A stretch of 64,000 nt of DNA from Bacteroidales bacterium (GCA_017398125.1 JAFQHE010000070.1:62001-126000), one strand, 5' to 3'; shown: positions 46,882 to 55,699, numbered from the stretch's first letter. A program made the numbers and translations. The notes: generated from the letters alone by a model not told the origin.

Positions 46882-47901
46882 CTACTTTTCATACCCTTCC
46901 GGATTTTTCTTTTGCCAGTTCCAGGAGTCGCGGCACATCTCTTCAAGGCCAAGTTCGGCTCTCCAGCCCAACTCTTCATTTGCCTTTTGCGGATTGCTGT
47001 AGCACATTGCAATGTCACCGGCCCGGCGGGGCATAATCAGGTATGGGACCGATACTCCGTTTACCTTTTCAAAGGTCTTTACCACATCAAGTACCGAATA
47101 GCCGCATCCTGTACCGAGGTTGTAGATTCCCAGTCCGCAATTACGTTCAATTGCTGCAAGGGCGGCCACATGGCCTTTGGCAAGGTCCACCACGTGAATG
47201 TAGTCACGTACACCGGTGCCGTCGGGAGTATTGTAGTCATTTCCAAAGACTCCCAATTTTTCTCTCTTCCCGACAGCCACTTGGGTTATGTACGGCATCA
47301 GATTATTGGGAATTCCGTTTGGACTCTCTCCTATCTCTCCGCTTGGATGGGCCCCTATAGGGTTAAAATATCTCAACAGAACCACATTCCAGTTCTGATC
47401 AGCATTTTGCAGGTCGGTCAGCACCTCCTCAAGCATGCTTTTGGTTTTTCCGTAAGGGTTTGTGCAGTTGCCCTTTGGAGAATCTTCGGTATAAGGCACC
47501 ACATCAGAATTTCCATAAACAGTTGCAGATGAGGAGAATATGATATTTTTGCAATTAAATTTGCGCAACAAGTCAACAAGCACAAATGTACCGGTCATGT
47601 TATTGTGGTAATATTCAAGCGGTTTTTGAATAGATTCTCCAACTGCCTTCAAACCGGCAAAATGAATGCATGCATGGAATTGATGCTTTACAAACAGATT
47701 CTCCAAAGCTTTGGTATCCCTCAAATCCACCTTGTAGAAAGGAATTGACTTGCCAATTATTTTCTCTACTCTCTTAATTGATTCAATGCTTGAATTTACC
47801 AGATTATCAACTACTACAAAATTGTATCCGGCATTGTCAAGTTCAATTAAAGTATGTGAACCTATGTATCCTGCGCCTCCAGTTACCAATATTGTTTTCA
47901 T
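46882..47901 (-). CDS. galE: UDP-glucose 4-epimerase
   Basis: A 339-aa extended SDR. The NAD site is [11 protein letters not shown] (7-17), the catalytic Ser is in SSSATVYG, Tyr-Lys are in YGKTKSML, and [12 protein letters not shown] confirms GalE. It interconverts UDP-Glc/UDP-Gal and possibly the N-acetyl forms, giving galactose or GalNAc donors for the locus. The start is the ATG at 47901, preceded by GAGGCGAT; a TTG at 47934 in frame is rejected. Confidence 0.93.
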   Translation of the reverse strand: MKTILVTGGAGYIGSHTLIELDNAGYNFVVVDNLVNSSIESIKRVEKIIGKSIPFYKVDLRDTKALENLFVKHQFHACIHFAGLKAVGESIQKPLEYYHNNMTGTFVLVDLLRKFNCKNIIFSSSATVYGNSDVVPYTEDSPKGNCTNPYGKTKSMLEEVLTDLQNADQNWNVVLLRYFNPIGAHPSGEIGESPNGIPNNLMPYITQVAVGKREKLGVFGNDYNTPDGTGVRDYIHVVDLAKGHVAALAAIERNCGLGIYNLGTGCGYSVLDVVKTFEKVNGVSVPYLIMPRRAGDIAMCYSNPQKANEELGWRAELGLEEMCRDSWNWQKKNPEGYEK

Positions 47902-47937
47902 ATCGCCTCTTTGCGGTTTATAATTTTTATCCAATTG

Positions 47938-49170
47938 TTATTCTTGCAAATCACCCATAAGAATTTTTCTCTCCTTTTCACTAATGCATCTATCCATCCA
48001 GCGCCCCATAAATTTAAGGAAAGGGCCCCTCTGAACACCAATTTTACGTCCTGTAGACCTCAGCATCTTGACTGCAGCCGGTACATCCGTCTTATCTGTG
48101 GAAGCTTTTGCCACAGCTCTTTCCACCCCCTGGTAAAGCAATACAGTTATAGCTATGTTTATAAGTGTTACCACATAAAGCTGGAGGTCAATTGAACAGC
48201 CTGAGAAGTATGCGGTGAGCCATATTACAACTACAAAGGTATTGAGGAAGAGAATTGATATGGTGGTTCCTATGTGCGAGAATCCTTGCCGGATAAACAT
48301 GTGGTGAAGGTGTGTTTTGTCGGGATTAAAAGGAGATATACCCTTAATTATTCTTGTTACCATTACACGCAATGTATCAAATACAGGAACAGCGAGTATA
48401 GAGAGCAGCATTGGTATAATTCCAAAATTCTCGTTAAGAGTACCTTTTTGGAGCTCTACATCAAGTGCAGTAATTACAAAATATGCCATTACTGTACCTA
48501 AAAGAAGTGTTCCTGCATCACCAATGAACATCTTTGAGTATTTGCCAAAGACATTGTGCATGAAAAATGGTATAAGGCCTCCTATTACGGCAAGGGCAAG
48601 TATCAGGTTGGTATACATTCCTGATATATAAAAGAATGCTGCAAACAATATAAATGCAAAAATGCAGTATCCGCTCGACAATCCATCAACTCCATCAATA
48701 AGGTTGATTGCATTTATGATTCCCACACCAGCCACTATTGTAAGAGGAATTGCTATATAAAGGGGAATTGCATGTATTCCCCACAAGCCATGAAAATCAT
48801 CTATGATCAGGGAGCGGCTGTTGATCATAAGTATACAGATTACAGCAATTTCAATGAAAAACCTCCCTCTTGCGCTCAATGATGTTATGTCATCTGCCAG
48901 TCCTACAAACAGCATGATTGTCATAATACAGAAGATTGCAAAAAGAGCTCCTATATCTATCAGTGAGCTTACACACAGCATTGATGCCAGAATTCCGCTG
49001 AAGACCACAAATCCGCCAAGAATAGGAACCGGCATCTTTTGGAGCTTGCGCGCATTGGGCGAGTCTACTATGTTCTTATGTATTGAAATCAGTAATACCT
49101 TAGGATAAACAGTCCATGCCACCAAAAGTGACACTATCAATGCTATGGTACAATAAATAAGAAATTGCAT
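47938..49170 (-). CDS. wecA: Undecaprenyl-phosphate N-acetylhexosamine-1-phosphate transferase (WecA/MraY family)
   Basis: A 410-aa polytopic enzyme with about ten or eleven membrane segments. Conserved sites are GLADDITSLSARGRF (about 90-104), NLIDGVDGLSSG (about 154-165), MFIGDAGTLLLG (about 214-225) and the HLHHMFIRQG cytoplasmic loop (about 276-285). It starts repeat-unit synthesis by moving sugar-1-phosphate from UDP-GlcNAc or a related sugar to undecaprenyl phosphate at the inner face of the membrane. It directly follows upxY, as expected for an initiating enzyme. Confidence 0.9.
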   Translation of the reverse strand: MQFLIYCTIALIVSLLVAWTVYPKVLLISIHKNIVDSPNARKLQKMPVPILGGFVVFSGILASMLCVSSLIDIGALFAIFCIMTIMLFVGLADDITSLSARGRFFIEIAVICILMINSRSLIIDDFHGLWGIHAIPLYIAIPLTIVAGVGIINAINLIDGVDGLSSGYCIFAFILFAAFFYISGMYTNLILALAVIGGLIPFFMHNVFGKYSKMFIGDAGTLLLGTVMAYFVITALDVELQKGTLNENFGIIPMLLSILAVPVFDTLRVMVTRIIKGISPFNPDKTHLHHMFIRQGFSHIGTTISILFLNTFVVVIWLTAYFSGCSIDLQLYVVTLINIAITVLLYQGVERAVAKASTDKTDVPAAVKMLRSTGRKIGVQRGPFLKFMGRWMDRCISEKERKILMGDLQE

Positions 49171-49197
49171 TACTTTTGTTTTACTGTTATTAATTGT

Positions 49198-49761
49198 TTA
49201 TATACCAACTGATTGGTCGTTATCAACCAGCTGGAGGAAAGATGGGTTTATTGAGGCCATTGCAACCGCTATAACACCCTCTATGGCCACCACCACCCTT
49301 TTGTCTCTTGCACCTTTTACCTTGACCAAAGTGCCTTCATACCCTTTGAACTGCCCATCAATGACTCTAACATTCATTCCTTTGGAAAAGTTTACATCTT
49401 GGGGTGCAAACCATAAAATATGCTCATTATCAACCTTCTGTACTTCCATAAACCTCTGCATCTGCAATTGAGGTACAATAATCTTCTCCTTTGTCCTTGA
49501 ATTGACAATATATTGAAGATAATCCATTTTCCGTTTCAGCTCCTTCAATTGTTGTGTATTGGAATAGACAAACATCAAATTTGAAATGGCCGGAACAAGT
49601 TCCCTTACCTTTTTCCCGCTGACCACTCTCTCTTTATAGCGCATCGGGACAAAATTCCTCACATTCACCCTATCCAAAAGAGCCTTGGCAACCATTACCC
49701 TATTGTAGGTGACGCGCATTGCATACCATGCATCTGATATTTCACATTCCGGTTGATTCAC
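49198..49761 (-). CDS. UpxY-family transcription antiterminator (NusG paralogue)
   Basis: A 187-aa NusG-like protein. The NGN domain begins WYAMRVTYNRVMVAKALL (12-29) and a KOW region follows (NVRVIDGQFKGYEGTLVKVKG, about 130-150). In Bacteroides, UpxY proteins bind RNA polymerase at the leader of their own capsule operon and prevent early termination. It is the first gene of the locus, as usual. The start is GTG at 49761: an in-frame TGA two codons upstream leaves no longer option. No UpxZ partner gene follows. Confidence 0.88.
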   Translation of the reverse strand: MNQPECEISDAWYAMRVTYNRVMVAKALLDRVNVRNFVPMRYKERVVSGKKVRELVPAISNLMFVYSNTQQLKELKRKMDYLQYIVNSRTKEKIIVPQLQMQRFMEVQKVDNEHILWFAPQDVNFSKGMNVRVIDGQFKGYEGTLVKVKGARDKRVVVAIEGVIAVAMASINPSFLQLVDNDQSVGI

Positions 49762-50000
49762 TTTTCAATTTTTATCATTACCTGAAATCCACGACCTATT
49801 TCGCCTCCATTCTTCCCGACAGCACATAACTCTGGGGCTTTGAGACCTATATAACAAATTAAGCCTCAAATACTTATAGTCAAAACCACAATTTACAGCC
49901 CCTCTATCTTCTCTCTTGAAGCATATATTGCACCTTCCTGTTCCATCAAAAAGAGCATAACCAACTCCTATCTGCAACATAAACACAACAATGCTTATTG

Positions 50001-50031
50001 CAAAGGTAGCCAAATAAAAACTAAATAACAA
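50001..50031 (-). promoter_or_regulatory. Promoter of the upxY-headed polysaccharide operon
   Basis: On the minus strand TTG (50031-50029) and TACCTTTG (50008-50001) are 20 nt apart, with predicted start near 49996. This gives an untranslated leader of roughly 235 nt, a normal size for UpxY-regulated operons. Confidence 0.62.
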
Positions 50032-50346
50032 CCACGCGAACGGTTCATTTAGGTTCATTCTGTAGCTATCATATCATCACCGAGGCCATCTTTTTCAAAC
50101 TGCATTCAAACTCACCATCACAAATTCTAAAAAGCAATTACACCAGTCACTTTATAGCAATTAACAATTTTGTGGGAAAAATGGTTTCATACTGTATCAA
50201 CTGACAACCCTCTTTATGCAGAGAGAGGTGCAAATGTAAAGGAAATAATGCTGACAACATTGCTTATAAAACAGAAATACTCATTTCCAGAAAAATTTTA
50301 CTGATTTCCAGAAAAGTTGCACCGGATAATACAAATTTACAAACAA

Positions 50347-50384
50347 CACACCCTGCCAATCAACTTATGACTTGACAGGGTGTG
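50347..50384 (-). terminator. Hairpin downstream of the Rpn-family gene, possible terminator
   Basis: CACACCCTGCCA (50347-50358) pairs with TGACAGGGTGTG (50373-50384) with one mismatch across a 14-nt loop. On the minus strand it is followed by TTGTTTGT, a weak U-tract. It probably ends the Rpn-family transcript before the polysaccharide leader. Confidence 0.5.
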
Positions 50385-50504
50385 CCCGACTTAACCTAAA
50401 CTTAAAAAACTATTTCGTATAAATAACAACGAATAACTTCAAAAGTTCAGTAAAAATGCAAATTTCCGACCTCCGCTTCCTGAATTCTGTACAATAATCA
50501 AATA

Positions 50505-51464
50505 CTATAAATTCTCAACCTCAGACACTGATAATCCTGTATACTTGGAAATAGTTTCAGATGGCATACCATCAATCTTCATTGATCTGGCAATCTCCAG
50601 TTTACTATGAGCCCTGCCTTCTTCCCTGCCTGTATGCTCGGCAAATCTTATGCAGCTCATAGTATCGCGGTAAGCCTTAAGATTGGATTCATAAATAAGC
50701 TGTTCCTGCTCAGACAATGATCCTATATCTGCCGTATCCAATACCTGGTAGAAGACCTCCTTGGTCTTGTCGGGCAATTGTGTTGCCGCCACCTCTGCCT
50801 TCAATTCTTCTACTGTTCTCATATCTGTTGTCATTTCATTAAGCAAATATAACAACTTTTCATAAAACTCGGCACACTCCTCTATAGTTTGGGCTTCCAG
50901 ACATGGCAACTGTAACAATATGATATTCAACTTATCAGAAAATATATCATATGTATTTTTGTCTATCAGCATAATATCCGTCCTAAGTTTTGGAGACTCT
51001 CCATACTTAAAGTTCATGAGGCAGATTGAATAGACACGTTTAATATCTGAATAATCCCAACCTTCTCCCCTACGGCCCATCTGGTTAACTAGCCTGCAAG
51101 TGTAGTAGATAATACGTTCTCTTATATTGCCAGCCTGACTGTTCTGCATTTCAACTAGATACCGGTCACCATTTGTGTCAGTGCACAAAATGTCAAATAC
51201 ACACTCTTTTATCATAGGTGTATCTGGTAATGATTCATTGTTCATATACTCTATCTCCTCTATGGGATACTCCGGCATCAGAAGAAGATTCAAGAAACCC
51301 TTCAAATTGGGCTTGCTCTCCTCTGTACCAAAGAGATACTTAAACCCCCAATCGACACATGGGTTCATTACTTTTAAATGGCCAGCCTTGCCATTTCTTA
51401 CCAGAAAATTTGATTGACTGTTTGTTTGATTCCTTTCCCGCACATGGCCTCGCTCCGCTTTCAT
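50505..51464 (-). CDS. Rpn-family recombination-promoting nuclease / PD-(D/E)XK 'transposase'
   Basis: A 319-aa PF12784-type protein. The family start NPCVDWGFKYLFG (about 34-46) is followed by the nuclease core FDILCTDTNGDRYLVEMQNSQ (about 93-113) with the D-ExQ catalytic pattern, and by RIIYYTCRLVNQM. The C-terminus is a helical, possibly DNA-binding region. Relatives promote RecA-independent recombination or act as nucleases. An N-terminal extension of about 32 residues precedes the usual start, so M33 is an alternative start. It is a single gene with its own promoter and a structured leader. No terminal inverted repeats were seen, so it need not be mobile. Confidence 0.82.
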   Translation of the reverse strand: MKAERGHVRERNQTNSQSNFLVRNGKAGHLKVMNPCVDWGFKYLFGTEESKPNLKGFLNLLLMPEYPIEEIEYMNNESLPDTPMIKECVFDILCTDTNGDRYLVEMQNSQAGNIRERIIYYTCRLVNQMGRRGEGWDYSDIKRVYSICLMNFKYGESPKLRTDIMLIDKNTYDIFSDKLNIILLQLPCLEAQTIEECAEFYEKLLYLLNEMTTDMRTVEELKAEVAATQLPDKTKEVFYQVLDTADIGSLSEQEQLIYESNLKAYRDTMSCIRFAEHTGREEGRAHSKLEIARSMKIDGMPSETISKYTGLSVSEVENL

Positions 51465-51501
51465 AATTTCAATTGTTACGTTAACGTATCTGATAAAAAT
51501 G

Positions 51502-51570
51502 ACCCGGCAGAGATTGTGCTGTAATCATCTGATTGTCTTCAAGACACAATTCCAGACAAGGCTGTCGGGT
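51502..51570 (-). repeat. Long imperfect hairpin in the Rpn-gene leader
   Basis: ACCCGGCAG (51502-51510) pairs with CTGTCGGGT (51562-51570; one G-T pair), and ATTGTG (51513-51518) with CACAAT (51545-51550), enclosing a small inner palindrome around AATCATCTGATT. The element spans 69 nt and lies wholly within the predicted 5' leader. Confidence 0.55.
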
Positions 51571-51592
51571 ACTATAAAGATTTTGATACCTG

Positions 51593-51622
51593 CAAAACTA
51601 ACCCTTACAAGCTGAGAAACAA
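51593..51622 (-). promoter_or_regulatory. Promoter of the Rpn-family gene
   Basis: On the minus strand TTG (51622-51620) and TAGTTTTG (51600-51593) are 19 nt apart, with start near 51588 and a leader of about 123 nt. Confidence 0.55.
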
Positions 51623-51695
51623 TACAAAAGAGTCAATTTACCCTTTTGCATCAAAGATTTATTGAATTTTAAAATTATTAAGGCCTATTTATATT

Positions 51696-51726
51696 TTGGT
51701 AAAGTCAATTTATTGGTATACATTTG
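51696..51726 (+). promoter_or_regulatory. Promoter of the marR-hdr gene group
   Basis: TTG (51696-51698) and TACATTTG (51719-51726) are 20 nt apart, with start near 51732. The leader to marR is about 130 nt. Confidence 0.62.
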
Positions 51727-51864
51727 CAGGTTAGTAAAAGGTTTTACTATCATACCCTTTACCACTCTTTCTGCTACAACATTGCTCATCTGAATCTGTA
51801 TATAGCATTGGGGGCATGAAATGGGGGGCATAAGATTGGGTAAAGGATATAAAATTTATAAAAT

Positions 51865-52392
51865 ATGATTCTAAACAAACAGGTTGGAGTTTTTTTGAAT
51901 CTGGTTCATAACCGCTTCAAGCAGTATATTACAGCATTCTTTCAGGAAGAGGGATACAATCTTACCCCTGAGCAGTTCCTTGTAATGGATACCCTTTGGG
52001 ATGAGGGTAAGATGTCGCAGCAACAGATTGCCAATACAATTCTCAAGGACAAGAATTCCGTAGTCAAATTGATTGATGGACTTGAAAAGAAGAATCTTGT
52101 GAAGAGGGTGGCAAACAGCGCAGACAGAAGACAAAATCTGATAGAGCTCACCCCCTATGCAAAGGAGATACAACAGGGCGTAACTGATATTGCAATGAAC
52201 GCAGTGGATTTGATTATCAAGGATATACCTAAAAATGAGATGTATATCTTTATAAAGGTATTGGCCAAGATGGCAGAAAATATGAATGAAGATGTCAATC
52301 TTTTGCAATTGGCCCAAGCTCTTCCACAATCTTCCAAAAAGGATCAGCAGAATGAAAGAGCCAATGAGATGAATCTGCAGGAGAGGAATTGA
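51865..52392 (+). CDS. MarR-family transcriptional regulator
   Basis: A 175-aa winged-helix regulator. The DNA-binding core is LTPEQFLVMDTLWDEGKMSQQQIANTILKDKNSVVKLIDGLEKKNLV (about 33-80) and the wing follows at RVANSADRRQNLIELT (about 81-96). It lies 48 nt before the first Hdr-like gene on the same strand and is the only candidate regulator of that group. MarR proteins usually repress and release DNA on binding a small molecule or on cysteine oxidation; this one has no cysteine in the visible sequence, so ligand control is more likely. Confidence 0.88.
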   Translation: MILNKQVGVFLNLVHNRFKQYITAFFQEEGYNLTPEQFLVMDTLWDEGKMSQQQIANTILKDKNSVVKLIDGLEKKNLVKRVANSADRRQNLIELTPYAKEIQQGVTDIAMNAVDLIIKDIPKNEMYIFIKVLAKMAENMNEDVNLLQLAQALPQSSKKDQQNERANEMNLQERN

Positions 52393-52440
52393 GGATACAA
52401 TAAAATCCGGTAAAAATCGAAAAAGAAAAGAATATAAAAT

Positions 52441-53136
52441 ATGGGAAAGTTATATGACAGATTAATGCAAGATTACCGCATGAGGGAGGGACTCAAGGCC
52501 TGCATCAACTGCGGTACATGCACAGCCATTTGTCCGGCGGCAGAGTTTTATAAATATGATCCCCGACAGATTGTAGACATTGTCCAGAGCAAGGATGATG
52601 CTGAGATTGAAAAACTTCTAAAGAGCGAGACCATCTGGTATTGCGGAGAGTGTATGTCATGTATAACAAGGTGCCCTCGCAAAAACGCCCCAGGTCTTGT
52701 AATTATGGCCCTTAGAGGTCTCTCAATGGATATGGGCTACTTTGCCGAGTCTGAAAAAGGGCGTCAGCAATATGCACTAACGAAGACTCTATGCAACAAT
52801 ATCCTCAATTATGGATACTGTGTATACCCGAGGACATTTGCATCTGCACTTCATCCGGAAGCAGGAAAGGTCTGGGAGTGGCAGGAGAAGCATCTTGAGG
52901 ATATCTATGAAAGAATGGGTGCCAATCTTGATGGTGACGGTACTGGTGCGTTGAGAAGAATTCCTAAACACGATCTGGATGAACTTCAACGCATTTTTGA
53001 TATAACAGGTGCAACCGAAAGAATTGATACCATAAACAAGTACTCCATGCAAAAGGCTGAGGAGATGGGGCTTACAGAGGAAGAATATTTTATGAAGGTC
53101 TTCACTGAAACAGAAAAGGAGCACCTTAACCAGTAA
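52441..53136 (+). CDS. HdrC-like iron-sulfur protein
   Basis: A 231-aa protein with two [4Fe-4S] ferredoxin motifs, CINCGTCTAICP (about 21-32) and CGECMSCITRCP (about 68-79), each CxxCxxCxxxCP, in a helical HdrC-type domain. A C-terminal extension of about 110 residues is unlike short HdrC proteins. HdrC passes electrons between HdrA and HdrB. It begins a five-gene electron-transfer operon; the next gene starts 11 nt later. Confidence 0.85.
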   Translation: MGKLYDRLMQDYRMREGLKACINCGTCTAICPAAEFYKYDPRQIVDIVQSKDDAEIEKLLKSETIWYCGECMSCITRCPRKNAPGLVIMALRGLSMDMGYFAESEKGRQQYALTKTLCNNILNYGYCVYPRTFASALHPEAGKVWEWQEKHLEDIYERMGANLDGDGTGALRRIPKHDLDELQRIFDITGATERIDTINKYSMQKAEEMGLTEEEYFMKVFTETEKEHLNQ

Positions 53137-53147
53137 CAGATACAGAT

Positions 53148-54215
53148 ATGATATACGAAGGTAAACAGAAGATATGGTCGGATTATCAGAAGGATATTCC
53201 CGATGATCACTATTTCTATGTGAGAAGTTGCATCAGGCAGAGTTTTTTCCCTGCCTCAGAGCAGGTTTTCCTTGACATTACAAGAAACAGACTAAAAAAG
53301 GATTTCTTCGAGACAGAGCATCATACAACTTGCGGCGGTATTGCTTACCACTCTGATGCAATTCCTCAGGAGACTGCCATGACAATCATTGCAAGGCAGT
53401 TTGCCCTTATGAACAAATATGGGTATGAAAATTATGTCTGCTCATGCATTACATCGTTCGGTCTCTACACAGAGACCCTTGAGACATGGAGGGAGTTCCC
53501 GGAACTTGAGGCTAAAATCAAGGAGAAACTTTGGGAGAGCTGCAAACTTGAATTTGCAAAGCCGAAGTATCTTGCCCATGCAAGTGATATAATATACAAG
53601 TTCAGGAATCAGATTGCCCAGCAGGCCAAATTCAAGCTTATAAACAAGAAGACCGGCGAGCCTTTGAGGGTTGTTGAGCATATAGGTTGCCACTATGCAA
53701 AGATGTTCCCTTCAAAGGGTTTTGGTGGTGCTGAGTATCCATATGTTCTTGCCGGCATGATTGAAGCATGGGGCGGTGAGGTCATTGACTATCCGGAGCG
53801 CAGACACTGCTGCGGATTCGGATTCCGCCAGTACCTTGTACAGAGCAATAGAGGCTACTCACTCTCAAATACCCACAAGAAATTTGAGTCAATGGAGCCT
53901 TTCAAACCGGATATGATAATTACCAATTGTCCGGGTTGTCCATATTTCCTTGACAGATGGCAATATGTGATTTCTGAGATGGAGGGCAAGACTTACGGCC
54001 AGGACGGTCACGGAATTCCTGTATTTACATACGAGGAGGTTGCCGGTCTTGTATTGGGCTATGATCCTTGGGATCTGGGCCTTCAGGTACATCAGGTAAG
54101 CGTAGAGCCGCTTCTTGACAAGATGGGTATTCCTTACGACCCTGCCAAGAAGTATCAGGGTGTAAATGGAAAGGATCTTGGCAGACCTGAATTGCCGTCG
54201 TGCCCTGGATTGTAG
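53148..54215 (+). CDS. HdrB-like CCG-domain protein
   Basis: A 355-aa protein resembling heterodisulfide reductase subunit B, whose two CCG domains bind a special non-cubane [4Fe-4S] pair. The C-terminal domain is canonical (C181, C221-C222-G, C261-PG-C264). The N-terminal one is degenerate: C28, then T61-C62-G63 where CCG is expected, and C98-S-C100 instead of CxxC. It may therefore carry only one typical catalytic cluster. The reaction is presumably thiol/disulfide or a related two-electron reduction, but the substrate is unknown. Confidence 0.8.
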   Translation: MIYEGKQKIWSDYQKDIPDDHYFYVRSCIRQSFFPASEQVFLDITRNRLKKDFFETEHHTTCGGIAYHSDAIPQETAMTIIARQFALMNKYGYENYVCSCITSFGLYTETLETWREFPELEAKIKEKLWESCKLEFAKPKYLAHASDIIYKFRNQIAQQAKFKLINKKTGEPLRVVEHIGCHYAKMFPSKGFGGAEYPYVLAGMIEAWGGEVIDYPERRHCCGFGFRQYLVQSNRGYSLSNTHKKFESMEPFKPDMIITNCPGCPYFLDRWQYVISEMEGKTYGQDGHGIPVFTYEEVAGLVLGYDPWDLGLQVHQVSVEPLLDKMGIPYDPAKKYQGVNGKDLGRPELPSCPGL

Positions 54216-54353
54216 AGAGGTTGCAATGCTGCAAAAGAGACAAAGACAATAAAAGCAGCAAGGCAACAAAATTAAGAATATTGCAAACAGACATATAAAC
54301 TAAACAGAAGCGCATTACCAGAATTGGGCAACAGCGCACAGCAGCATAAATTT

Positions 54354-55370
54354 ATGAACAACAACGTAATAGTTATAGGAGGTGGCCCCTGCGGTCTTGA
54401 GGCATCGGCCCAGCTCCATAAAATGGGCTACAATGTTATCCTTATAGAAAAGGATGATCATCTTGGTGGCCATCTTGCAAAATGGGACAGGCTTTTTCCT
54501 GAGGGTATTCCTGCAAAGGAGCTGCTTGACCAGCTTACAGGCAATATAAACGGAGTAAAATATTTTTTGAAGACCGAGGTCAAATCAATAAATCTTCTCG
54601 ACAAAGAGTACAATGTAATACTTTCCAACGGTATTACAATTTTGGCACAGGCTGTACTTATGGCAAGCGGTTTTGACCTCTTCCCTGCACAAAAGAAAGA
54701 GGAATACGGCTATGGAATATATGACCATGTCATTACCAACGCCGACCTTGAAAACTACTTCAAAACAGGCAAGGACTGCCGCATAAAGCAAAATCCCCAG
54801 AGAATAGGTTTTGTTCATTGCGTAGGTTCAAGAGACGAAAAAGCCGGTAACAGATATTGTTCCAAGGTGTGTTGCGCCACAGCTGTAAAACAGGCATGTG
54901 AGGTTAAAGAGGCATTCCCCGATGCGCAAGTATACTGTTTCTATATGGACTTGAGAATGTTCGGACGCGGATACGAGGATCTTTACCTTAAAGCGCAAAG
55001 GGATTGCGGAGTGAGATTCATAAGAGGAAGAGTATCTGAAGTGGCAGAAGATCTGAACAAGCAGCTTGTTGTAAAGGCAGAGGATACATTGAGCGGAAAA
55101 CCGATAAAAGTAACACTTGACCTTCTTGTACTCATGAGTGGCATGACCAACTGCTCAGCCGGAACGAGGATTGCCGAGATGTTGAGCCTGAAGAGGGACG
55201 AGGATGGTTTCTTCACATGCAAAGACACAATATTTTCGCTTCAGGAGAGCGATAAGTCGGGAGTCTTCTATGCCGGTGCATGCACAGGTCCAAAGACTCT
55301 TCCCGACACTCTACACGAGGCGAGAGCAGCCGCATTGGCTATCAATAACTACATAAAAAACAAGGAGTAA
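54354..55370 (+). CDS. HdrA-like FAD/iron-sulfur protein, short form
   Basis: A 338-aa flavoprotein. The FAD motif is VIVIGGGPCGLEAS (5-18) and the HdrA signature GFVHCVGSRDEKAG-RYCSKVCCATAVKQ (about 155-182) supplies cysteines for a [4Fe-4S] cluster next to the flavin. Compared with methanogen HdrA it lacks the N-terminal cluster domain and the C-terminal ferredoxin domains, so it is closer in size to QmoA-type proteins. The start is MNNNVIVIGG at 54354; an ATG at 54324 is less likely. It overlaps the next gene by one base (TAATG). Confidence 0.82.
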   Translation: MNNNVIVIGGGPCGLEASAQLHKMGYNVILIEKDDHLGGHLAKWDRLFPEGIPAKELLDQLTGNINGVKYFLKTEVKSINLLDKEYNVILSNGITILAQAVLMASGFDLFPAQKKEEYGYGIYDHVITNADLENYFKTGKDCRIKQNPQRIGFVHCVGSRDEKAGNRYCSKVCCATAVKQACEVKEAFPDAQVYCFYMDLRMFGRGYEDLYLKAQRDCGVRFIRGRVSEVAEDLNKQLVVKAEDTLSGKPIKVTLDLLVLMSGMTNCSAGTRIAEMLSLKRDEDGFFTCKDTIFSLQESDKSGVFYAGACTGPKTLPDTLHEARAAALAINNYIKNKE

Positions 55371-55699
55371 TGGCAACTTTCGGATATTCACTGACACCAA
55401 GTTCCAGAATAGACCTGTGCAAATTCAATCAGGAGAAGTGGAACCGGCTGGTTGAACTTGAATCGGATGTGCTCAAATGTATGGCATGTGGCAGCTGCAC
55501 TGCCAGCTGCACAGCAGGAAAGTTCACCAGAACAAGCCTTAGAAGTGCTATTCTGTATATTCAGAATGGCCAGGAGAAACAGGCTCTTGAACTTGTGCAG
55601 TCCTGCCTTTTATGCGGCAAATGCTTTATGGTATGCCCAAGGGCAATCAATACAAGAAACCTCTTATTGTCAATAAACAAAATTTACAGCGTTAAATAA
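55370..55699 (+). CDS. Second HdrC-like dicluster ferredoxin
   Basis: A 109-aa protein with two CxxCxxCxxxC motifs, CMACGSCTASCT (about 37-48) and CLLCGKCFMVCP (about 79-90). It is an HdrC domain with no extension. It is translationally coupled at both ends (one-base overlaps) between the HdrA-like and the membrane protein, which suggests it bridges them electronically. It is a separate gene from the HdrC-like protein at the start of the operon, so the complex may contain two HdrC-type wires. Confidence 0.83.
   Translation: MATFGYSLTPSSRIDLCKFNQEKWNRLVELESDVLKCMACGSCTASCTAGKFTRTSLRSAILYIQNGQEKQALELVQSCLLCGKCFMVCPRAINTRNLLLSINKIYSVK

Larger units (their letters stand above)
49762..50504. other. 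Intergenic leader region of the polysaccharide operon
   Basis: A 743-nt stretch with no convincing gene. It holds the likely upxY promoter (50001-50031), a leader of about 235 nt in which UpxY would act, a possible second minus-strand promoter (50332-50363), a 12-bp direct repeat ATTTCCAGAAAA at 50283 and 50304 (21 bp apart), and a hairpin (50347-50384). No long inverted repeats of the type flanking Bacteroides invertible promoters were found. Confidence 0.6.
51465..51864. other. Intergenic region between the divergent Rpn-family and marR genes
   Basis: A 400-nt stretch without a gene. It contains the Rpn-gene promoter and structured leader on the minus strand (51502-51622) and the marR promoter on the plus strand (51696-51726). 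No tRNA or protein-coding frame was recognised. Confidence 0.6.

Noticed and set aside
49765..50058. A 97-codon minus-strand frame upstream of upxY
   Set aside because: It covers the predicted promoter and leader, and its C-terminal half is Arg/Cys-rich without similarity to anything recognised. More likely chance.
50211..50228. Short inverted repeat CCTCT...AGAGG, considered as an end of an invertible promoter
   Set aside because: The arms are only five to six bases and no matching copy was found on the other side of the promoter.
50231..50257. Minus-strand promoter at CAAATGTA
   Set aside because: The -7 box fits, but the nearest -33 TTG is only 16 nt away, too close for this promoter class.
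50505..51464. Insertion sequence around the PD-(D/E)XK 'transposase'
   Set aside because: No terminal inverted repeats or target duplications were seen, and the Rpn family is not a classical transposase despite the name.
51502..51570. Possible tRNA gene in the Rpn-gene leader
   Set aside because: The length fits, but there is no T-loop GTTCRA motif, no CCA-type acceptor arrangement and no cloverleaf arms.
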